From an uncultured Nitrospira sp. (GTDB taxonomy: Bacteria > Nitrospirota > Nitrospiria > Nitrospirales > Nitrospiraceae): a DNA stretch of 58,155 bases. A model generated the notes under the pieces. It saw only the letters and a list, made by a program, of their open reading frames with translations, was not told the DNA's origin and did no database searches. The DNA lies in assembly GCA_902500805.1 (NCBI GenBank), contig CABVSA010000014.1, positions 1 to 58,155 of the forward strand, given 5' to 3'. Below, one piece after another: positions 52,364 to 58,155 of the stretch. Numbering within the stretch: position 1 is the first letter of the stretch; every line of letters begins with the position of its first letter. A program made the translations under genes and the position numbers.

Positions 52364-53689
52364 TTAGCGCGCCGCGGTGCCACTCCCCAAGCGATCCAAA
52401 ACTTTTTGTGCCGCGTTTTCCCCGCTCATGAAGGATTCGTCAGTCCAGATATAGGCCCAATCGCCGTAACGCCCACAGTACGCGATCCCGATATCATCCA
52501 AGTAGCCATGAACGACTCTGAGTGCCGGTGCGCGTTCCAAATCAAAAATGACGTTGGCGTACGGCACGAGCATGGAATGTTTGAAAAGAACAGTGTCCTC
52601 CTCTCGAAGGACTCCGCAGCGCTTCAAGTCTTGGATCACAGGTTCGATGCACTCATCCGGTGTTCTGTCGAGTGGACGATACTTAGCAGAATAGTAACAC
52701 TCAGCCTGAAGACTCCCGCATCCCGGTGGCACATTGTGGGGAGACTGTAAATGTGGAGTACTCAAACGAGTAAAGAAGTAGTCGCGGTCGTAGAAGTAGG
52801 TCCAATGGGCATCAATGAGATCAGCTCGGTTGACTCCAATGCTGACGATGACCACAGTGCTACATGAGAGCTTCTGAGATGCTTCGAGTACGTCGACTGG
52901 GACACCGACAATCATCTTGATCAAATCGGGAAGTGGCATTGACGAGACCAAATGGTCATAGGGAGCAACTTTCCCGTTCTTGAACCGAAGTTCTTTTCGT
53001 GAAGGATGAATCTCCACCAACTCGTGATCTAGATGAAGATTCGCCTGTTCCATGAACATCTGGAGATACGATACAAAGCCTCCGTGCGAAGGATAACGAA
53101 ACTGGTCGATGTAATGAACGTCTGGGGTTGACGGTGAGAGTGCGCCCCGCAACACCTCTTCGATGTTGGCGCGGTACAGACGGGGTCCGACCCAGTCGGT
53201 ACTCATATTGTCGGCCGTCGTTGTGTGATACTTGACCGTATACTCCATGGGAAATGTCTCGGCGAATGTCTTCCCAAAGCTGGCATGGAGCCAGTCTCGG
53301 TAGTTCTTGATTTCGCCGTACTCATGGTGCTGAGCATGGATGAAATCTTTCAAAATGTTGATGGTGAGGTCTTGTGGAAGCCCGTAAAGATTGCACTGAG
53401 CCGGATGCTTAATCCAGTGTCCCTTCCAGTGATTATTGACTTTGGTCCGCAGACGTTCAAATTTCTGATTGACGCTGTCTGCCAGCAGCTTCTGAATTCG
53501 TTCAACGTTAGTAAATGAGACATGAGGGCCCTCATCAATCGTGAAGCCATTTGCGAATGCGTAAGACGCCGTGTGCCCCCCATAATATGGGCGCTTTTCA
53601 TAGAGCACCGCACGATGGCCTTCAACATGGAGCCGATGCGCTGCACCGAAACCGGCCATTCCAGACCCAAGAATTGCAATGTTCTCCAC
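52364..53689 (-). CDS. FAD-dependent amine oxidase / UDP-galactopyranose mutase-like oxidoreductase
   Basis: 441 residues with a GTG start at 53689 behind a good GAGGG ribosome site. The FAD loop is NIAILGSGMAGFGAAHRLHV, with YEKRPYYGGHTASYAFANGF and IDEGPHVSFTNVERIQKLLA. The late FAD-contact region is IAYCGRYGDWAYIWTDESFM. The family includes protoporphyrinogen oxidases, phytoene desaturases and UGM. UGM-like action on a nucleotide sugar is suggested by the neighbours, but the substrate is not predicted by motif. Confidence 0.8.
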   Translation of the reverse strand: MENIAILGSGMAGFGAAHRLHVEGHRAVLYEKRPYYGGHTASYAFANGFTIDEGPHVSFTNVERIQKLLADSVNQKFERLRTKVNNHWKGHWIKHPAQCNLYGLPQDLTINILKDFIHAQHHEYGEIKNYRDWLHASFGKTFAETFPMEYTVKYHTTTADNMSTDWVGPRLYRANIEEVLRGALSPSTPDVHYIDQFRYPSHGGFVSYLQMFMEQANLHLDHELVEIHPSRKELRFKNGKVAPYDHLVSSMPLPDLIKMIVGVPVDVLEASQKLSCSTVVIVSIGVNRADLIDAHWTYFYDRDYFFTRLSTPHLQSPHNVPPGCGSLQAECYYSAKYRPLDRTPDECIEPVIQDLKRCGVLREEDTVLFKHSMLVPYANVIFDLERAPALRVVHGYLDDIGIAYCGRYGDWAYIWTDESFMSGENAAQKVLDRLGSGTAAR

Positions 53690-53700
53690 GATTTTCCCTC

Positions 53701-54642
53701 TTAGTTACTCTGTGCCAACCTCTGGCGCCACCATTCGATAGTATGCGCAAGGCCTGTTTCCAGCGAATACTTGGGCTGCCACTGCATCGTGGTGGTCAAT
53801 CGCTCGATGTCTGCGACCACCATCGGTACATCGTTCGCCCGGCTTGGGATGGCTCCTAACTTAATGAGATCTTCTTTCCCTAATGTTCGACCGATGGTGA
53901 TGATGATGTCACGCAAGGTCATCGCCACTCCAGAACCGATATTAATTGGGCCTTCGAGCGTGCTATCGAGAATCGACACCATGGCATCCGCCACATCCTG
54001 GACATGCAGGTAGTCTCGCATCTGTCGTCCGTGGGAACAGCGGGCCTCCTGACCTTGCAACACCGAACGAATCACAGACGAGACAAGCCGATCAGGATGT
54101 TCGTTTGGGCCATACAGAAAGAAGAGACGTGGCCACGCGTAGCTAATTTGATGAGATCGGCAAAATGCCTGTGCCATCACATCCATGGCATGCTTGCACG
54201 CTCCATAGGTTGTATTTGGAACGGTCGGTGTTCTTGTCTCATGGCAATAGCCATAACTCCAGTCATACTCATAACCGGATCCCGGCATCACGACTCGTTT
54301 CCCTCCTTGCTGTTGAAAAGACTTCAACAACTCCATGCTGGCGCGGACCCAATCGAAGTTCAATTCAGATGAAATCAGCTTCCCAGGGACGACATACCAA
54401 GCCATATGGAGTAGATGCGTAGGGTGCGTATCCTTCAAGAGCCGCGCAATCGAGGGGCTATCCATGAGGTCTGCCTGATGCCAGACAACTGACTCATCAA
54501 CAACGTGGGGAAGTTTTGAGGAAACCGCGTGGACCTCGTACCCTCGTTGAAGCAACGGATGGATGGTGTGAGAACCGATGAATCCAGTCGCCCCCGTCAC
54601 CAAGACACGTTTCCGTTTCGCCAATTCACCCATGTGCCTCAC
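53701..54642 (-). CDS. NAD(P)-dependent sugar epimerase/reductase (extended SDR)
   Basis: 313 residues. The NAD loop is VLVTGATGFIGSHTIHPLLQ; the active site is in VPNTTYGACKHAMDV (Y-x3-K), and the substrate region includes VVMPGSGYEYDWSYGYCHET. The E-Y-D-W pattern is shared with SDRs that act on CDP- or dTDP-deoxysugars in branched- and dideoxy-sugar paths. It starts at a GTG (54642, with AAGGA upstream) or an ATG (54633). It overlaps the rfbC-like gene slightly. Confidence 0.83.
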   Translation of the reverse strand: MRHMGELAKRKRVLVTGATGFIGSHTIHPLLQRGYEVHAVSSKLPHVVDESVVWHQADLMDSPSIARLLKDTHPTHLLHMAWYVVPGKLISSELNFDWVRASMELLKSFQQQGGKRVVMPGSGYEYDWSYGYCHETRTPTVPNTTYGACKHAMDVMAQAFCRSHQISYAWPRLFFLYGPNEHPDRLVSSVIRSVLQGQEARCSHGRQMRDYLHVQDVADAMVSILDSTLEGPINIGSGVAMTLRDIIITIGRTLGKEDLIKLGAIPSRANDVPMVVADIERLTTTMQWQPKYSLETGLAHTIEWWRQRLAQSN

Positions 54643-55177
54643 CTACTTCCTTATGATAGTCCGCCCAGCCTTGATCCCCACTGGAGACCACGCTCACCGG
54701 TAACGGCCAAACAATTCCAAAGGCCGGATCGTTGAATCTCACGCCTGTGGCCGACTCCTTGGCATAAAACTGGGATGTCTGATAGACAAGATCGGTCTCA
54801 TCCTCAAGGGTTTGATACCCATGGGCGAAGCCTTCCGGCACGTAGAGCATGCGAGCGTTCTCCGCCGTCAACTCCACTCCGAACCACTGTCCCTTCGTCG
54901 GGGATCCCTCTCGCAAGTCAATGATGACGTCGTACAGTGCCCCTCTCGAGCAATACACGAGTTTTACTTCTGCGTTCGGTGCCCTCTGAAAATGCATGCC
55001 CCTGACTGTGCCCTTCTTCACGTTATGACCGATATTGACTTGAACAACGGCCGGGTTGAGCCCATGTGACGCAAATTCTTTGGTGCACCAACGGCGTGAA
55101 AAAAAGCCGCGCTCATCAGAGATTCTGCTGAGATCAATGAGGTAGGCGCCTTTGAGCTTGGTTTGCGTAAAGATCAT
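54626..55177 (-). CDS. rfbC: dTDP-4-dehydrorhamnose 3,5-epimerase-like (RfbC) protein
   Basis: 183 residues, a cupin of the RfbC/RmlC family. GFFSRRWCTKEFASHGL, VRGMHFQRAPNAEVKLVYCS (catalytic His in GMHFQ), LYDVIIDLREGSPTKGQWFG and LYVPEGFAHGYQTLEDETDL are as in the enzyme. RmlA, RmlB and RmlD are not beside it, so it may serve the CDP-sugar path rather than rhamnose. ATGA overlap with the ugd stop indicates coupling. Confidence 0.9.
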   Translation of the reverse strand: MIFTQTKLKGAYLIDLSRISDERGFFSRRWCTKEFASHGLNPAVVQVNIGHNVKKGTVRGMHFQRAPNAEVKLVYCSRGALYDVIIDLREGSPTKGQWFGVELTAENARMLYVPEGFAHGYQTLEDETDLVYQTSQFYAKESATGVRFNDPAFGIVWPLPVSVVSSGDQGWADYHKEVGEAHG

Positions 55178-56520
55178 GTCGTCTCCAATCCTATTCCTGC
55201 GTATCCCGAAATTGATTCTTTGCTCAGCAGGCGGCGTCCATCTACGAACAAGGGTTGTGGGGCTAACTGCTTCAGGAGCTCAGGAACTGTTCTGAATTCG
55301 TCCCATCGGGTGACCAGCACAATCGCGTCAGCCTGGGTTAGTCCATCGGAAAGTGTCTCGGACAACTCCAGTTCTTGAGGTGAAAAGAGTTTCCGAGCCT
55401 CATCTGCGGCAACGGGGTCATAACCTTTCACGCGTGCCCCTTCTCGTAATAAGGCTCGAATGATCGGAATCGCAGGAGACTCCCGCATGTCATTTGTGTC
55501 AGGCCGAAATGCTAAACCCAGGATGGTGATACGAACTCCCTGTAAGGACGGCAACTGCTTCTTAAGAATGTGAATAATTTGCTGAGGCTGTCGTTCATTG
55601 ATTGCGAGCACGGCATTCAGTAAATCCATCGGCACGTGATGTTTTTGCCCATGGGCTGCAAGGGCCTTCACATCTTTTGGGAAACAACTCCCTCCAAATC
55701 CACAACCGGCTGCGAGAAATGAGGACACCGGCGGCTGGACTCGTTTGTGATCTGGCAATTGAATGGTCAAATATCGACTCACGTGAACTCCATGCATCAC
55801 ATCGACGACATCAACATCTTTGATAGCGGCACACAGGTTGGCAATCTCGTTGGAAAATGAGATGCAGGTGGCCAGCAAACTATTGGCTGCATACTTAATC
55901 ATTTCAGCCGTTTTGTTATTGGTACGCAACACTTCAACATCTGGGAAGCCTTGATATAATTCGGCTTGTCGTTCGATTGTCGTCTGGTCGATGCCCCCTA
56001 GCACGATGCGATCCGGGAACATGAATTCTTTGACTGCCTCGCCTTCCGTAAGAAACTCCGGGTTCATGCCCACTCCGAAGTCCATACCGGCCTTCTTCCC
56101 GGAAGCTTCTTCAAGAATCGGCAATACCACCTCATCTGTTGTCCCTGGAACGACTGTGCTTTTCACAACGACTACGTGGTAGCCGGGTTTGGCCTTTAAG
56201 GCATCGCCGAGTTGCCTGGCCACATTCTTGATGTATGTGAGGTCGATTTCATTGCCATCGAAGGGCGTCCCAACAGCAATCATCGACAAGTCCGTCTGTC
56301 GAACGGCATCGACTAGATCAGTTGAGGCTCGCAGCCTGTCACCCGCATGGCGCTTCAGCAAATCATCCAGGCCACGCTCATAGATGGGGGCAGTCCCCTT
56401 ATTGATCAAGTCGACCTTGGACTGATCAATATCAACACACACCACATGATGCCCTTTCTCGGCAAAACATGCTCCTGTCACAATCCCAACATAACCTGTT
56501 CCGACAATTGAGATCTTCAT
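55174..56520 (-). CDS. ugd: UDP-glucose 6-dehydrogenase
   Basis: 448 residues from the ATG at 56520 (MKISIVGTGYVGIVTGACFA). VGTPFDGNEIDLTYI, VKSTVVPGTTD and GMNPEFLTEGEAVKEFMFPD are the usual motifs. The catalytic cysteine is in GCGFGGSCFPKDVKAL, and the C-terminal domain has ITILGLAFRPDTNDMRESPA. It oxidises UDP-glucose to UDP-glucuronate with NAD. The next gene upstream encodes a UDP-glucuronate decarboxylase-like enzyme, so the pair gives UDP-xylose. Confidence 0.95.
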   Translation of the reverse strand: MKISIVGTGYVGIVTGACFAEKGHHVVCVDIDQSKVDLINKGTAPIYERGLDDLLKRHAGDRLRASTDLVDAVRQTDLSMIAVGTPFDGNEIDLTYIKNVARQLGDALKAKPGYHVVVVKSTVVPGTTDEVVLPILEEASGKKAGMDFGVGMNPEFLTEGEAVKEFMFPDRIVLGGIDQTTIERQAELYQGFPDVEVLRTNNKTAEMIKYAANSLLATCISFSNEIANLCAAIKDVDVVDVMHGVHVSRYLTIQLPDHKRVQPPVSSFLAAGCGFGGSCFPKDVKALAAHGQKHHVPMDLLNAVLAINERQPQQIIHILKKQLPSLQGVRITILGLAFRPDTNDMRESPAIPIIRALLREGARVKGYDPVAADEARKLFSPQELELSETLSDGLTQADAIVLVTRWDEFRTVPELLKQLAPQPLFVDGRRLLSKESISGYAGIGLETT

Positions 56521-56530
56521 GCCTATCCCT

Positions 56531-57643
56531 CTATGCATCCTGAGCGTCAGGATTGCCTTGATACCAGATGAGTGATCGTTTCAATCCTTCGTCGAGTGCC
56601 ACACTGGGGTTATATCCGAGATGGGTACGCGCTTTCGTAATAACAGGACAGCGCCGATTGGGGTTATCGATAAGATAACTTGCATCTTCGCTCGCACGAC
56701 GAATGACCCGTCCCTTGTAGCCAAAGAGATCCTTGGCAAAGGCGGCCAACTTGTCCGCCAACTCGACCATGGAGATTTCTGGCGTCTCAACTCCGATGTT
56801 GTACGCTTCACCTGGGTGCCCCTTCACCAGGACTTTGTAATAGCCGGTCACGGCATCTGACGAATAACAGAACGTTCGCTTGGGTGATCCGTCTGAGAGC
56901 ATCACAATGTCTCGATCACCCATAATGTCGCGGGCGAAATCTGGAATCACGCGCCGGTCACTAATCTTTAAACCGGGGCCATAGTTATTGAATGGTCTTG
57001 CCACTTTTACAGGGATCCCATACTGATGTGCGAAGTTGACACACAATGTTTCACCATACCGCTTCGCCTCGTCATAACAGGCGCGTGGCCCGGTACAAGA
57101 CACAAACCCGCGATAGGTTTCCGGCGTCGGAATACTGTCCGGTGTCGGATCTCCATAAATTTCACTACTCGAAAAAAATAGAAACCCTTCTACTGGCTTG
57201 TTCATCGATTGCTGATCTCGTGCGTACTCAAGCAACATGCGGAGACCGTTGACATTGGCATCCATTGTTCCGATAGGGTCGCGCTTGTAGTATGTCGGCG
57301 AGGCGATAGATGCCGCATGAATGATAAACTGAACATTGCCAATGTCGGCCGGAAGTGGACTCCGAATGTCGTGCCGTACCAGCGTTAGATTGCGGTCCCC
57401 TTCCACCCTGGAGAGCCAGCTAGGCATGCCTCGACTAAAATTATCGAAAACCAGAACTTGGATCGGTGGCTTGCCTCCATGTCCAGAAGCATTCCAGTGC
57501 AAGGCAGCCTGGATAAAGTAATGGCCAAGGAAACCGGCTCCACCCGTAATCAATACACGTTTTCCTGAGAGCGATGAAAACTCATCCTTAAGGGCGATAC
57601 ACATTCGATCGAGATCACCCTGCACAACGTCATTGGAATTCAT
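56531..57643 (-). CDS. UDP-glucuronate decarboxylase (UXS)-like SDR
   Basis: 370 residues from the ATG at 57643 (AGAGGA upstream; a longer frame begins at 57670). The NAD loop is KRVLITGGAGFLGHYFIQAA. The UXS marker AASIASPTYYKRDPIGTMDA, the Y-x3-K active site in GPRACYDEAKRYGETLC, and RPFNNYGPGLKISDRRVIPD follow. It should decarboxylate UDP-glucuronate to UDP-xylose; an epimerase of the same subfamily is the alternative. It starts ten bases from the ugd start region in the same transcript. Confidence 0.85.
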   Translation of the reverse strand: MNSNDVVQGDLDRMCIALKDEFSSLSGKRVLITGGAGFLGHYFIQAALHWNASGHGGKPPIQVLVFDNFSRGMPSWLSRVEGDRNLTLVRHDIRSPLPADIGNVQFIIHAASIASPTYYKRDPIGTMDANVNGLRMLLEYARDQQSMNKPVEGFLFFSSSEIYGDPTPDSIPTPETYRGFVSCTGPRACYDEAKRYGETLCVNFAHQYGIPVKVARPFNNYGPGLKISDRRVIPDFARDIMGDRDIVMLSDGSPKRTFCYSSDAVTGYYKVLVKGHPGEAYNIGVETPEISMVELADKLAAFAKDLFGYKGRVIRRASEDASYLIDNPNRRCPVITKARTHLGYNPSVALDEGLKRSLIWYQGNPDAQDA

Positions 57644-57793
57644 TTGGACCATCCTCTTCCTTGCCGACACATCGTGACCTACTCACTGCATTTACATGAG
57701 GCGAGACTCTTGAGTCAGATCTGAGAAGTTTGACTACTCCAAGAAATCTCCTCAAACCGGGAACAACGTGAGAAGACTTGTAGATGTCGTTGG

Positions 57794-58155
57794 TTAATGC
57801 GCTGATGGGGCAGTGGCCGAGAGGGATTGCAATACCTCCGACACCACTCTTTCTTGTTGATCTGCAGTGAGTCCAGGGAACATCGGGAGCGACAAAATAT
57901 GTGTGGCCGACTGCTCGGCGATCGGAAAGTCACCCACGTGATAACCAAGATGTTCGTAGGCTTTCGTGAGATGTAATGCGACCGGATAGTGAATCCCTGT
58001 TCCGATACCCGCGTCGGTCAGCTTTTGCTGGAGGCGAGCACGATCCTCAACCTGTATGACATAGAGATGATAGACCGACCGAGCCCAGCTCGGCTGATGT
58101 GGCAACGTCACGATTCCTTCTGATCCTGCTAACAGCTTCGCGTATCGTTCCGCCA
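57794..58155 (-). CDS. DegT/DnrJ/EryC1 aminotransferase (partial, 5' end outside window)
   Basis: The C-terminal 120 codons of a gene entering from the right, ending with TAA at 57794-57796. HLYVIQVEDRARLQQKLTDA, GIGTGIHYPVALHL and LGYHVGDFPIAEQSA, then ILSLPMFPGLTADQQERVV, are the signature C-terminus of sugar 3- or 4-aminotransferases (PLP-dependent). The active-site lysine is outside the window. It points to an amino sugar in the polymer, whose N-acylation would suit the acyl and GNAT genes further along. Confidence 0.85.
   Translation of the reverse strand, partial: AERYAKLLAGSEGIVTLPHQPSWARSVYHLYVIQVEDRARLQQKLTDAGIGTGIHYPVALHLTKAYEHLGYHVGDFPIAEQSATHILSLPMFPGLTADQQERVVSEVLQSLSATAPSAH

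Noticed and set aside
1..58155. tRNA, rRNA, CRISPR arrays, insertion sequences, phage genes
   Set aside because: None seen: no transposase motifs, no repeat-spacer pattern, no tRNA-like cloverleaf noticed on reading.

Overview
The window is most likely chromosomal DNA of a Gram-negative, exopolysaccharide-forming environmental bacterium. It encodes an exosortase with a PEP-CTERM substrate, lipoproteins with lipoboxes, and candidate sigma-54 promoters. Base composition is near 50% GC by eye. The gene content fits Nitrospirota (Nitrospira-like) or a similar lineage, but there is no rRNA, tRNA or other phylogenetic marker, so this is an inference. Almost every gene from about 58 kb down to 3.8 kb lies on the minus strand. 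The exceptions are a few secreted-protein genes on the plus strand.

Layout, left to right. 1-1291: a B12-binding radical SAM enzyme running off the left edge. 1292-2205: an intergenic stretch with a HicA toxin pseudogene (internal amber stop) and a sigma-54-type promoter. 2206-3637: two plus-strand secreted fibronectin III (Fn3) proteins, one with a BACON-like domain. 3761-7563: a very small PEP-CTERM protein, a FemAB/GNAT protein, the exosortase and an HGSNAT-like membrane acyltransferase. 7715-18089: a compact acyl carrier protein (ACP)-dependent block. It holds an AMP-forming acyl ligase, an NadE-like synthetase, two ACPs, an AsnB amidotransferase, an aldo/keto reductase, a hexapeptide acyltransferase, two short-chain reductases, a FabZ-like dehydratase and a KAS III. 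18076-24660: a DUF218 protein, a DUF5989 / SxtJ-like / carbamoyltransferase trio, an Fn3 lipoprotein, a priming sugar transferase with a degenerate GGDEF-like N-terminus, an oxidoreductase and a stand-alone homologue of that N-terminal domain. 24854-28256: a polysaccharide deacetylase, a relict Fn3 gene behind its own sigma-54-type site, and a secreted beta-helix protein behind another.

28403-58155: a large minus-strand polysaccharide locus. It contains a Wzy-like polymerase/ligase, a Wzx flippase, four glycosyltransferases, deacetylases of three families (NodB, ChbG/HpnK, PIG-L), an FkbH-like HAD protein, an SGNH hydrolase, two more GNAT/FemAB proteins, an AsnB-like protein lacking the glutaminase cysteine, a VpsJ-like alpha/alpha-toroid protein and an uncharacterised tandem cysteine-rich protein. 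It ends with nucleotide-sugar genes: RfbF-like, FAD oxidoreductase, SDR epimerase, RfbC, Ugd, UXS-like and a DegT aminotransferase.

How the genes could work together (inference). The right end makes UDP-GlcA, UDP-xylose and probably a CDP-deoxysugar. The priming transferase, glycosyltransferases, Wzx and Wzy build and export a repeat unit. Deacetylases, GNAT/FemAB proteins, the carbamoyltransferase and membrane acyltransferases decorate it. The 7.7-18.1 kb block makes a short ACP-bound acyl or acyl-amide group that may be one of these decorations. The exosortase anchors or releases PEP-CTERM proteins, and sigma-54-type promoters sit before the secreted Fn3/beta-helix proteins. No chain-length regulator, outer-membrane export channel or histidine kinase/regulator pair is visible, so these would lie outside the window.
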